64,000 bases of DNA from the NCBI GenBank assembly GCA_964610505.1, contig CAZSXU010000007.1, forward strand, positions 62,001 to 126,000, read 5' to 3'. This stretch comes from CAZSXU01 sp964610505. GTDB lineage: Bacteria; Arandabacterota; Arandabacteria; JAGLYR01. The notes beneath the pieces were generated by a model. That model saw nothing but the letters and a program-made list of their open reading frames with translations, made no database searches and was not told the origin of the DNA. Below are positions 9,149 through 17,296 of this stretch, piece by piece (the first letter of the stretch is position 1; every line of letters begins with the position of its first letter). Both the position numbers and the translations under genes were made by a program.

Positions 9149-11374
9149 TCAGAGTACGAGGGCATACCCGATCTTCGCGAAGAACGTCCGGTCCGTCTGC
9201 CTCACCGCAAGATTCTGATCCCCGTAATGATTGTCCGAATACCCCAGGAACAGGACCGTGTGGGGGTTGATCTTGTAGGACAAGAGCACCTGGCTGAAGA
9301 TGTCCTTGGTTTCGGCCTCCACGGGGTCGACGTAGAGCCCTTGGTTCTTCAAGTAGTGTCTGTACTGAAGGATCGCCCTCAGGAACGTACGGTTAGTGAA
9401 GTGGTACACGAGCTCTCCCTGCGTGATGTGTGCCGTGTAGAGGCGCTCTTCACCGATCTCCATCCGCTCGTAGGTGTGGTCGAGTTCCATGTACAGATGA
9501 AGCCCAAGGTTCAGAGTCGATCCGCCGTTCACATGGGTTCTCTTCCCGAGCCGCGTGTTGGCATAGTCGATATGGTCGTCGAAGATGAGATTGAACCAGG
9601 GATGAACTCTTCGCGTCCGCATGCAGTTGTGGATGTGGACGTAGTTCATGTCGAACAGCTGGCCGTTGTAGCCCTCGCGGATCCTCCTCGCGTCCACGAG
9701 CGCGTGCATCTGCCACGGGCCTTCGTACGTAAAGATCAGCGCGCCCGTCCGGTCTATCAGCTGCCCGCTCTGATCCTCGTACTGTTCGAACTGGCCCTGG
9801 ATGTTCAGACGGGTCCACCACTTCGGATCGTCGGCATGCCACGTGTAGTCCGTGTATGCATAGTAATTCCGGTAGTCGACGCGGGGCACGAAGCCCAGGT
9901 CACTCCGGAAGGACGCCCCCAGATCATAGTATCCAAGAGACCCGTCCCAGTTGCGCGTGTCATGCGTGTAGATGACGTTGAGGGCCGCGTCCTCGAAATC
10001 GGACATGCTTTGGTCGAAGTCGGAGGCCACGGCGTCCGGGTAACGTGTCGATGACCCGAGCACTTGAACACTCAGGCGGTCCGTCCGGGTGAACCGAAGG
10101 TCTCCGTCGAAACCCGCCACACGGTTGAAGTAGTCATCCCCCTCCCGGTCGGTCGCGAGGAAACCCAGCGTGTACTGGCTTCCGATATCCTTCCGATAAC
10201 GGAACACGGATGCGGTGGATTTCGCGGACAGAGATGTTTGCCGGGATCCCTGGCTTCCCGGCAATACCAGGTTGGTCATTTCGTCCCGGACGACGAAGGA
10301 CCCGATCGTGTGCCCGCTCTCCTTGCCGGTCAGCTTGGCACCCCAGATGGGATCGGCCAGGGTCCGCGTGTGAACGACGTTGAGTGGTGTCCGGAAGTAG
10401 TCGGCGCCTTCCAGGAAGAAGGGCCGCTTCTCGGAGTAATAGAGGGCAAACTGGGTGTTGATCTCAAGCTGTGCGGCATCCGCCTCAACCTGGGAGAAAT
10501 CCGGATTCGCCGTTGCGCCGAACGTCATGTTGGGAGTAATGCCCCAGCGCGCGGTGAGGCCCGGTTCATAGGCGTCATCCCCGGTGACAAAGGGTCCCTC
10601 CGTGTAACCTTCCCGTGCCTGAGGGACCATCGCCAGGAACGTCGGGATGACGTCGACGTTTCGTCCCGGCGTGGCGCCGCCGAAACCGATGATCTTCTCG
10701 GCCTGGCAGAGGTAGCAGTTGTTGTTGCGGTCGTGGGGGAAGAGGCTCATCTGCCGGGTCACGCTTCGAGGGTAGTTGCGGAGGAGGTCAATCCCCCAGG
10801 TCTGGTCCTCCACGCTCCGCTGGAATCGAAGGGAGCTGAACGGGATGGCCATCTCGATCTCGAAACCATCACGCGTCATCCGGCCGGCCGAATCCCAGAT
10901 GCCGTCCCACGTGTCCGAATTGCAGTCGGGGCATTCGATGTTGTCATCCTGGACCCCAAGGGGATTGCACGCAATCCAGTAGTTGCGCCTCTCGTCGTTG
11001 AACGTGTCGAGGACGATCGCCACGTAGTCATCGGCCCAGATGTTATCGCGGTCACAGACCCGCGCCCTGATCTTCGAAGGTTCCGGGTCCTGTGCGTGAA
11101 ACGCCACGTATAGGTGGCCCGCATCATAGGCCAGAAACGCGTCCGTGCGGACCGGCGCCGGGATGTTCTCGCCCGGGGTGATCTCGTAGCCGATCTCAAG
11201 CGCCAGTGCTTCCTGCCAGACCGGTTCGTCGAGGCGGCCGTCGACCCGCACCTGTGAATGGACGCGGGGGATCCTGGATGGAATTTTCTCAGAGTCCGAG
11301 AACGCGGTGGCCGAAAACGCACAGAGGAAGACAGTAGTAACCGCGCCGCAGAGCACAATCCCAGTGGCTCGCAT
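9149..11374 (-). CDS. DUF5916 outer-membrane-type protein, second copy
   Basis: 741 residues with a signal peptide (first 26 or so, LCGAVTTVFLCAFSATAFS), a CBM9-like domain (VRVDGRLDEPVWQEALALEI, FLAYDAGHLYVAFHAQDPEP, IAIPFSSLRF-type strand) and the DUF5916 barrel (NPDFSQVEADAAQLEINTQF, YYSEKRPFFLEGADYF). The final strand ends FAKIGYALVL, a typical outer-membrane C-terminal strand. The protein is paralogous to the one at 4780-7371 but about 120 residues shorter. GGGAGG lies upstream of the ATG. A CPDC pair near residue 150 is a local feature not seen in the first copy. Confidence 0.88.
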   Translation of the reverse strand: MRATGIVLCGAVTTVFLCAFSATAFSDSEKIPSRIPRVHSQVRVDGRLDEPVWQEALALEIGYEITPGENIPAPVRTDAFLAYDAGHLYVAFHAQDPEPSKIRARVCDRDNIWADDYVAIVLDTFNDERRNYWIACNPLGVQDDNIECPDCNSDTWDGIWDSAGRMTRDGFEIEMAIPFSSLRFQRSVEDQTWGIDLLRNYPRSVTRQMSLFPHDRNNNCYLCQAEKIIGFGGATPGRNVDVIPTFLAMVPQAREGYTEGPFVTGDDAYEPGLTARWGITPNMTFGATANPDFSQVEADAAQLEINTQFALYYSEKRPFFLEGADYFRTPLNVVHTRTLADPIWGAKLTGKESGHTIGSFVVRDEMTNLVLPGSQGSRQTSLSAKSTASVFRYRKDIGSQYTLGFLATDREGDDYFNRVAGFDGDLRFTRTDRLSVQVLGSSTRYPDAVASDFDQSMSDFEDAALNVIYTHDTRNWDGSLGYYDLGASFRSDLGFVPRVDYRNYYAYTDYTWHADDPKWWTRLNIQGQFEQYEDQSGQLIDRTGALIFTYEGPWQMHALVDARRIREGYNGQLFDMNYVHIHNCMRTRRVHPWFNLIFDDHIDYANTRLGKRTHVNGGSTLNLGLHLYMELDHTYERMEIGEERLYTAHITQGELVYHFTNRTFLRAILQYRHYLKNQGLYVDPVEAETKDIFSQVLLSYKINPHTVLFLGYSDNHYGDQNLAVRQTDRTFFAKIGYALVL

Positions 11375-11601
11375 CAGATGCCCTCCCGATCACGGGGTCA
11401 ATCGTCAGAAGGTGGTTACACGACTCAGAGTCCCAGAGCGATGGTTGACCGAGGAGGTTTCTGATACAGGGGCGCGCCTTCAAGACACTTCAGAGGCAAC
11501 CGACTCACTCACCCAATTCACTCTCCACCCGAGCGTACGACGTTCCGGGGACGCGGGTGGTTTAGCCGGCCCGGAATCCCCGGATCACGGGACCGGGTTA
11601 T

Positions 11602-12447
11602 CTACGACTCAATCAACTTCTCCAGCAATGCAAACGCACGGGGATCATCGTGCAGCGAAAGACCGAAGATCGCCGATTCGCGCAGCGCGAAGTCCGGATC
11701 CGTGCGTGCAATCCTCATGAGGATCGGGACAACGCTCTCCTCTGGACACATCGACAAGGCCGAGACGGCCTCCATGCGGAGGGACCGCTCTATTGTCTCA
11801 TCAGATGCGATGGTGTCAAGCTCCCGAATGATCTTCCCGTCCGCCACGTGGCCGCACCAGAAGAGAGCCGATTCCCGGATCTTGATCGGAATCGACGGAC
11901 TGCCGGCGATGTCAAGCAGCTCCAGGCCGACGACGGCGCTGTCCGCCAGACAGGCGGCCAGGATCGCGTCTCTCGCAAGCGCGGGGTGGGATTCCCGCGC
12001 CAGCGCCAGGAAGAACCCCGCGGCTTCCGATCCGTGAACGATCCCAAGATCCTTCGCATCCTCCACATGTTCATTCCACTGTCCCCCGAGCCGGGTCTTC
12101 AACTTGACGGTCATCCCGTCCTTCACCGTCAGAACGACCCGGACCGGCGGCGGTTCAGCATCAGGTTCCCACACACTGCGTTGTCCGCCGCCATGGTAGC
12201 AGGCGCCGACCGTCACATGACGGGAGACCCGCGTCCTGCACCTGCGCACCCGGTGGTCCTCCCGGCTGAGACAGATGTGGTCCCCGGATCCCCACACACC
12301 CGGACGGGCGGCAAAGGTCATGAGGACCAGGCCGTCATCCGCGGCCGAGATCTCCCGCTCGATCCGGGAGACCTTCGACTCTGAACGGCCGACCACCACG
12401 GCAGCCAGGCTCAACGCGGCGATGGACATGATCAACAGAACACGCAT
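11602..12447 (-). CDS. Secreted HEAT-repeat protein, last gene of the ECF operon
   Basis: 281 residues starting at ATG 12447, which has AGGAGG at good distance; the longer frame to 12540 lacks a site. A hydrophobic N-terminus (VLLIMSIAALSLAAVVVG) suggests export or anchoring. Residues about 40-120 form a small beta-rich domain (FAARPGVWGSGDHICL). The rest is HEAT-like helical repeats (IRESALFWCGHV, LRMEAVSALSMCPEESVVPI, LRESAIFGLSLHDDPRAFAL). HEAT repeats normally scaffold protein contacts; no enzyme motif is seen. It follows the larger HEAT gene by about 100 bases and ends the operon that begins with the sigma factor at 15347. Confidence 0.8.
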   Translation of the reverse strand: MRVLLIMSIAALSLAAVVVGRSESKVSRIEREISAADDGLVLMTFAARPGVWGSGDHICLSREDHRVRRCRTRVSRHVTVGACYHGGGQRSVWEPDAEPPPVRVVLTVKDGMTVKLKTRLGGQWNEHVEDAKDLGIVHGSEAAGFFLALARESHPALARDAILAACLADSAVVGLELLDIAGSPSIPIKIRESALFWCGHVADGKIIRELDTIASDETIERSLRMEAVSALSMCPEESVVPILMRIARTDPDFALRESAIFGLSLHDDPRAFALLEKLIES

Positions 12448-12550
12448 CAGATCCAACCTCCTGGCCCGTTTCACACACTCGGAATCCGACGCAGAACCAC
12501 TGCGCTCAAAGCCTCGATCATTCAGGGATTCCGTCGTCATCCAGGCTAGC

Positions 12551-14104
12551 CTACTCGCCGATCAGCTCTTCGAGAATCTCGATGGCTCTCGGGTCATCCG
12601 TTTGGCTCATCCAACGGACTGCTTCCAGTCGCAGCTCGGCATTCTTCTCTTCCTTGGCGATCTCGATGAGTTTCTGATCCGCTGCGGAATCACCTTTCTT
12701 GGAAAGAAGCCAGATGGCTGTCTTTCGGAGCTCGATGTCCGGTACGGTATCGTAGATTTCCACGAGGTCGCGGGTGCGCACATCGGAGTCACCCATCAAC
12801 ATGCTGAGGGCCGTTTCTCGTACACTCGTGAGGTTCTTGTCGTCCGCAATCAGATCCAGCAACCAGCGCCTGGACTCATCCGATCCGAAACGGCTGATGC
12901 TCACGACGATTTCTTCGCGGAAGGCCTCGGCCGAAACGTCATCGTACAACTCCATGAGAAACTTGAGCGTTTCGGGCGACTTCTTCTCTCCGAGAACGAC
13001 GATCGATCCCCTCCGGACTTCCCTGGACAGCGTGGGGTCGGTGGCGAAGTCCCGCAGGAGCTCGGCCGCACGTGGGCTGGGGTGATGGTAGAGAGCATAG
13101 GCGGCGCTCTCCTGGATTCTCTCATCCGTGGAGTTCCGCACGATATCGTCGATGACGGCGATCGCACTCTCGGTCGAAACGGACGAGAGCAACATGACGG
13201 CTTCGGCCTGCACCCCGGGATCCGGGTCGTTCTTCGCGGCATCCAGCAGAAGATCGTCAGCATCCTCACTTTCGATTCTCGTCAGGAGGAAGAGGGCTTC
13301 CGTGCGCAGCTGGGCGCTCTCTTCGTCCCGCCGCGCAAGGACTTTCTGAATGGCGGGCGTCGCCCGGTCCGGGTCCATCTCCACCAGAGCGTTGAGGGCC
13401 GCGATACGAATATCGGATTCCTTATGACGGGAATGCGGCATCCGGCAGATGCTGATGTGACCTTTGTCGTCCACGATCCGAATTGTGGACAGGAGCCCCT
13501 GGCCGCGCTCCCACGCCCGCTGTTGCCTTTCCCAGTCTCTCTGCGACCTCTCCCAGTCCTGCTGGTTGAGTTCCCACTCTCTCTGGTTGATCGTCCATTC
13601 GCGCTGGATATCCTTCTGGGCGAGTGCGGCCTCCCGCTGGATAATCGCGCAATTTTCCTGTGTCAGAAGAAAGTCGCCGTCCTCGTCAGCCAGGATGGAA
13701 ATCACATAATCCGATTCCCGGTCCCCGCGCTTCGCCAGCTCCCCGTAAATCCGGGCTTCGAGATCGACGGCGTCCCCGAGCGTGGCGGCCTCGAGATGGT
13801 TTTCTCTCTGGTAGGTCAGCGACTCGAGCGCCGCCCGGAGATCTTCATCCTCTCCCAGGCGGTACAGGCTGAATGCTCTCCAGTACAGCGCATCGCCGGC
13901 GTAATCCGACTCCGGGAAGGTCTCGATCAGCTCCCCGTACAGCTCGGCGGCCTTGCGATATCCATCTTCACTCAGCGCACTTCTCGCTTTTTTGTAGAGG
14001 GCGGCAGCCTCGTCTTCGGCTGCTGCCGGGACGGTGAGGAGGAGTGAGACGATCAGACAAGCGATCGCGCTCCGGTAGTGAACTCTCGAATGGTCCTTGA
14101 ACAT
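12551..14104 (-). CDS. Secreted TPR-HEAT protein with exact Trp heptad repeat
   Basis: 517 residues. Signal peptide about 12-30 (AIACLIVSLLLTVPAAAE), TPR-like helices at 31-100 (AALYKKARSALSEDGYRKA, ELIETFPESDYAGDALYWRA), then a segment in which Trp recurs exactly every seven residues (W170, W177, W184, W191, W198; unit xWExxQR). Many HEAT/PBS-like repeats follow from about 228 to the end (IRIAALNALVEMDPDRATPAI, LRTEALFLLTRIESEDADDL, LRLEAVRWMSQTDDPRAIEI). AAGGAGG precedes the ATG. The gene lies 27 bases after the anti-sigma gene. It probably acts outside the cytoplasm as a binding scaffold; no catalytic motif is present. Confidence 0.85.
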   Translation of the reverse strand: MFKDHSRVHYRSAIACLIVSLLLTVPAAAEDEAAALYKKARSALSEDGYRKAAELYGELIETFPESDYAGDALYWRAFSLYRLGEDEDLRAALESLTYQRENHLEAATLGDAVDLEARIYGELAKRGDRESDYVISILADEDGDFLLTQENCAIIQREAALAQKDIQREWTINQREWELNQQDWERSQRDWERQQRAWERGQGLLSTIRIVDDKGHISICRMPHSRHKESDIRIAALNALVEMDPDRATPAIQKVLARRDEESAQLRTEALFLLTRIESEDADDLLLDAAKNDPDPGVQAEAVMLLSSVSTESAIAVIDDIVRNSTDERIQESAAYALYHHPSPRAAELLRDFATDPTLSREVRRGSIVVLGEKKSPETLKFLMELYDDVSAEAFREEIVVSISRFGSDESRRWLLDLIADDKNLTSVRETALSMLMGDSDVRTRDLVEIYDTVPDIELRKTAIWLLSKKGDSAADQKLIEIAKEEKNAELRLEAVRWMSQTDDPRAIEILEELIGE

Positions 14105-14131
14105 CGTACAACCTCCTTGGCGGTCGGGGGA

Positions 14132-14767
14132 TTATTGGCCCGCGGGTACCTGTGTTCGAAGTCTGGCAATCAGGTTCCGTTTCTGCATGTCGTCTTCGAT
14201 CCATTCGCGGTCCTCCGTCTCCCGGTTGTGGGAGATCTGGACGATCTGCGCGAGGACGAGCTCGAGGTCGACGAACAAGCGCTCCATGTCCGGATTGCCG
14301 GCGGCGGGGGAATCCATCAACAGACGGGTTTCACGAAGCAGCTGGTCGGCCCAGTAGAAGAGATCGCCGTTGGTCTGGGTGGCGGCCGTCTCCGACCGGA
14401 ACTGCGTGAGCATGGCGTCGGCCCGGCCGAGGAAGCGGGTGGCGGCCAGGCGGAAGACATCTCCGCCGCTCCGCTCATCGGACGCCTCTTCGACGGCTCG
14501 GGGTCCGGGCGTGACCTCCGCCACACGACCGGTCGGTCCCCCAGGAACCCAGAGCCGCCCGATGAGGATCCCGAAGACCAGCATCGCGGCCGCGGCGGCG
14601 GGCACCCAGACCCATCGGGCCCTGCGGGACGCTCGCTTGGAGGGAGCCCGGTCCTTTTCCCGTCGCCGCTCGATCGCCGCCCACATGGCTTCGCGGGGGA
14701 CTTCGGGCGGGGGATTGTATTCCTCCCGGGCTCTCCTGATCAGATCTTCGAACCGATCGTCACTCAT
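14132..14767 (-). CDS. Putative anti-sigma factor, single-pass membrane protein
   Basis: 211 residues. The N-terminal cytoplasmic part (SDDRFEDLIRRAREEYNPPP, EVPREAMWAAIERRR) matches the short sigma-binding region seen in anti-sigma-like proteins encoded beside ECF sigma factors. One membrane segment follows (WVWVPAAAAAMLVFGILIG, about 50-70), then a helical extracytoplasmic domain. No zinc-binding HxxxCxxC motif is present, so it is not a classical ZAS protein. The start at 14767 has GGAG upstream; the gene begins 31 bases after the sigma stop at 14799. The role follows mainly from position and layout. Confidence 0.75.
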   Translation of the reverse strand: MSDDRFEDLIRRAREEYNPPPEVPREAMWAAIERRREKDRAPSKRASRRARWVWVPAAAAAMLVFGILIGRLWVPGGPTGRVAEVTPGPRAVEEASDERSGGDVFRLAATRFLGRADAMLTQFRSETAATQTNGDLFYWADQLLRETRLLMDSPAAGNPDMERLFVDLELVLAQIVQISHNRETEDREWIEDDMQKRNLIARLRTQVPAGQ

Positions 14768-14798
14768 CGCGCTTCTCCCCGGCGGGGAATCCCCACCG

Positions 14799-15347
14799 TC
14801 ATGCCAGCGCCCGGCGCAGCTGCTCCCGGGCCCGCGAAAGACGGGCCTTGGACGTTCCCACTTCGATATCCAGGATGCCCGCAATCTCTTCGTGCTTGTA
14901 TCCCTCCAGATCGTGCATCAGAAACACCACCCGCAGTTTCTCGGTCAGACCGTCGACCGCCCTCGTGAGGCTGATCTTCAGGTCGACGAGCCGGGCGGGC
15001 GTGCCGCGATGGAAGGACTCGACGTCGTCCGTGTTTGTCTCGTGTTCGCGCACGCGCTTCCTCTTGCGAAGGGCGGTGAGCGCAATCGACATGGCGACCG
15101 AGTGGAGCCAGGTAGCGAGAGAGGATTCCCCGCGGAAGCCCGAGAGGCGATCGAACGCCTTCACGAAGGTGTCCTGTGTCAGATCCTCTGCCATTTCGGC
15201 GTCTCCCGTCATTCGGTACACCAGCCGGTATACACGGTCCACGTGGGCGTCGTAGAACTCTCGTTCTGCTTTGGGGTCGCCGGTCAGGATCCCTGCGACC
15301 AGCCGTTGCTCGTCCAACCTGCCCTCCGTGGGGTTTTCGTCCTTCAT
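14799..15347 (-). CDS. ECF-type RNA polymerase sigma factor (sigma-70 family, SigE/RpoE-like)
   Basis: 182 residues with region 2 (FYDAHVDRVYRLVYRMTGDA, EMAEDLTQDTFVKAFDRLSGF, SSLATWLHSVAMSIALTALR) and region 4 (LTEKLRVVFLMHDLEGYKHE, EIAGILDIEVGTSKARLSRA). That is the two-domain ECF layout and usual length. Region 4 directs recognition of the -35 element. It heads a minus-strand operon of sigma, membrane anti-sigma and two exported HEAT proteins, which suggests envelope sensing. A perfect palindrome GCCGAATTCGGC at 15416-15427 lies about 70 bases upstream of the start and could be a control site, but this is unproven. Confidence 0.95.
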   Translation of the reverse strand: MKDENPTEGRLDEQRLVAGILTGDPKAEREFYDAHVDRVYRLVYRMTGDAEMAEDLTQDTFVKAFDRLSGFRGESSLATWLHSVAMSIALTALRKRKRVREHETNTDDVESFHRGTPARLVDLKISLTRAVDGLTEKLRVVFLMHDLEGYKHEEIAGILDIEVGTSKARLSRAREQLRRALA

Positions 15348-15547
15348 GAGGGTGAGACGCCGCCCGTCGGCATAGGGTTACACGGGATTCACACGGGCCG
15401 GCAATCGCAGAGTACGCCGAATTCGGCAGGATTGGCAACTACTGACAGAGGGACGGATCCGTGGAATCACCTTTTGCGGCACCAGAAATGCTGCGGACGG
15501 CCGAGGGAGGGGAACAGACCGATATCTCGGGGCAGAGCGGCTACCGG

Positions 15548-15841
15548 CTAGGCGGGCGGCTCCTGCTTCCGGTCTTCCTTCTCCAGGATCTCGCGGATCT
15601 TCCGCTGCTCCCACTCGGGGCCGAGGATGCCGCGAATTCCGAAGACGGACACGCCATGGGCCACGACTCCGACTCCCCAACCAAGAAGGGGCCACCAGAA
15701 CCAGTAGTGGTCACTGCTGGCAATGAGGTTGAAGAGAATCAGGAACAGGTTCACGAATATGTATACGAGCAGGTGGGAATAGAAGCCCTTGATATCCTCG
15801 ACCCGCTTTTTCGCCTTCTCATACTTGGCCTGTTCGTCCAT
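15548..15841 (-). CDS. Small 2TM-domain membrane protein
   Basis: 97 residues from ATG 15841, with GGAGG upstream. It has the 2TM-domain pattern: a charged N-terminal helix (DEQAKYEKAKKRVEDIKGFY), a first membrane segment (LLVYIFVNLFLILFNLIA), a short aromatic loop (SSDHYWFWWPLLGWGVGVVA), a second segment and a charged C-terminal helix (PEWEQRKIREILEKEDRK). In other bacteria this domain often follows a histidine kinase or stands alone; its role is unknown. Its first 23 bases overlap the end of the upstream methyltransferase gene in another frame, so the two are probably co-transcribed. Confidence 0.85.
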   Translation of the reverse strand: MDEQAKYEKAKKRVEDIKGFYSHLLVYIFVNLFLILFNLIASSDHYWFWWPLLGWGVGVVAHGVSVFGIRGILGPEWEQRKIREILEKEDRKQEPPA

Positions 15842-16385
15842 CGTCAGCCCTCCTGGCGAACGTGATGGTCTTCTTCCCCGTGGAAAGGAACTCGAATCGA
15901 CGGCTCTCCGTGATACGAGCCAGGATCTCGTCATGTTTCATGTGATGGTCGCTGAAGGACAGGCGTCCCGTGGGCTTGAGCACTCGGTGGAGTTCCTTCA
16001 GCACCTTGTCCGCCCGTTCCAGATCATGATACGTGTCATAGAGAAGGACGACGTCCAGGCTTGCATCGGGCAGGCCGGTTGCGCAGTCTGACTGGATGAA
16101 CTCGAGATTCTCGAGACCTTGCTTCCTCGCCTTGCTCTGCACCGTGCGGATGGCGAGCGGGTGGATATCCAGGGCATACACTTTGCCCTTCGGACCCGCC
16201 ATGCGGGCCGCGGCGAGGGCATGACCTCCGGGCCCGCAGCCATAATCGAGAACGGATGCCCCTTCATCAATCCCGGCCTCCTCGACAATTCGCTCGGGTG
16301 GGCAGAACAGATCTCGGAACCAGAACATCGCCGCCATCATTTGGAAACCAACGTTACTCTGCGCACGGTCTTTCGAGTCATTCAT
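15819..16385 (-). CDS. Class I SAM-dependent methyltransferase
   Basis: 188 residues with methyltransferase motif I (ASVLDYGCGPGGHALAAARM), the post-I acidic residue (VYALDIHPLAI), motif II (SLDVVLLYDTYHDLERADKV) and motif III (ELHRVLKPTGRLSFSDHH). This resembles the UbiE/methyltransferase-11 group. Substrate unknown. ATG 16385 is preferred; the frame continues to 16463 without added conservation. It runs divergently from the efflux operon starting at 16642, with the promoter and operator-like elements lying between. Confidence 0.88.
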   Translation of the reverse strand: MNDSKDRAQSNVGFQMMAAMFWFRDLFCPPERIVEEAGIDEGASVLDYGCGPGGHALAAARMAGPKGKVYALDIHPLAIRTVQSKARKQGLENLEFIQSDCATGLPDASLDVVLLYDTYHDLERADKVLKELHRVLKPTGRLSFSDHHMKHDEILARITESRRFEFLSTGKKTITFARRADDGRTGQV

Positions 16386-16527
16386 GCTCTTGCCTCTTAC
16401 ATGATGGGTCCGGACGCGGGCCCTGAGGGAGTCGCTTTCTCCACAGGACAAAAGTACATCCACAGCCGGGCGCCGTCAATTCCTGATAGGCCGTGAATCG
16501 CTATTCATGTCATGAACACAGAGTCAC

Positions 16528-16556
16528 TTGACAAATCTGCACCGCTCCGGCATATT
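16528..16556 (+). promoter_or_regulatory. Sigma-70-type promoter for the tetR efflux operon
   Basis: TTGACA at 16528-16533 and CATATT at 16551-16556 are separated by 17 bases. The -35 is a perfect consensus match and the -10 matches four of six. It reads toward the TetR gene at 16642. Confidence 0.65.
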
Positions 16557-16594
16557 AGGAACGAGGGCTCATCATGTGAATACATATTCGTAGC

Positions 16595-16614
16595 TAGAAT
16601 GATCGTTCATTCTA
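16595..16614. promoter_or_regulatory. Palindromic operator candidate for the TetR regulator
   Basis: TAGAATGA and TCATTCTA form perfect 8-bp arms around TCGT, 28 bases before the TetR start and downstream of the promoter. A GAATA-N2-TATTC palindrome at 16578-16589 and TTCATG-N-CATGAA at 16504-16516 share GAAT/ATTC-type half sites. TetR-family operators are commonly 15-20 bp palindromes in this position, so autorepression is a reasonable inference. Confidence 0.6.
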
Positions 16615-16641
16615 TGGTCCTAGTGGCCGCGGAGACCGGAG

Positions 16642-17295
16642 ATGGAAACACGTGACACCCGGCAATCCGATGCCGGCCTGCCTCGCAAGGAAAGGGAGAA
16701 GGCGCAGCACCGCAACGACATTCTTCGCGCCGCCGAGGGATTGTTGTCGAAAAGGTCGTACGCGGAAATCGGCGTGCAGGAGATCGCGGATGCGGCGGAG
16801 TTTAGTGTCGGCTATCTGTACAAGCTCTTCACGAGCAAAGAAGAGATCTTTGAATCGCTCATTCGGGAGAAGCATGAGGAGATTGGCCGTCTGCTGGACG
16901 GATTCCTCTCGCAGCCGGTCGGAGTGGAAGAAAGGCTGCACAACGTCGTCCATGGGATTTTCGAGTGGCTCAACAGGAATCCCGCGTACACGTCGAGCTC
17001 GGTTCGTGAGCTCATGTTCATGAGCTGCGTGCTGCCCGGGTATGCTGCCGAGTATTCTCTTCGAGACGCCCAACATTCGGCCCGCATGAAGGACCTGTTC
17101 ACCGAGGGAATCCGCGCCGGGTTCTTCGGAAAAGAGGATCCCGAGATCATGAGCAGAACGCTCAGGGCCCTGATGAAGGGCTTCATTCAGGAGGACTTGT
17201 TTCACGGGCGCGAGAGAACGGATTGGAGAGAATACGCGCCCGTTGTGATGCGAATCTTCATGCGCGCGTTCGGTCCGGAAGGGGGTCGCACGTAG
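16642..17295 (+). CDS. TetR/AcrR family transcriptional regulator of the efflux operon
   Basis: 217 residues. The N-terminal helix-turn-helix (about 22-68) shows the family pattern NDILRAAEGLLSKRSYAEIG, VQEIADAAEFSVGYLYKLFT and SKEEIFESLI. The C-terminal ligand domain is all-helical (MSRTLRALMKGFIQEDLF). The gene is first in a run of four: the TolC-type gene starts one base after its stop, then the adaptor and pump. This is the classical local-repressor layout, so it probably represses its own operon through the palindromes at 16504-16614 and is released by a pump substrate. GGAG lies close upstream of the ATG. Confidence 0.93.
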   Translation: METRDTRQSDAGLPRKEREKAQHRNDILRAAEGLLSKRSYAEIGVQEIADAAEFSVGYLYKLFTSKEEIFESLIREKHEEIGRLLDGFLSQPVGVEERLHNVVHGIFEWLNRNPAYTSSSVRELMFMSCVLPGYAAEYSLRDAQHSARMKDLFTEGIRAGFFGKEDPEIMSRTLRALMKGFIQEDLFHGRERTDWREYAPVVMRIFMRAFGPEGGRT

Positions 17296-17296
17296 A

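Noticed and set aside
15416..15427. GCCGAATTCGGC palindrome upstream of the ECF sigma gene as an operator
   Set aside because: Short GC-rich palindromes arise by chance and no regulator or second site supports it; kept only as a remark in the sigma entry.
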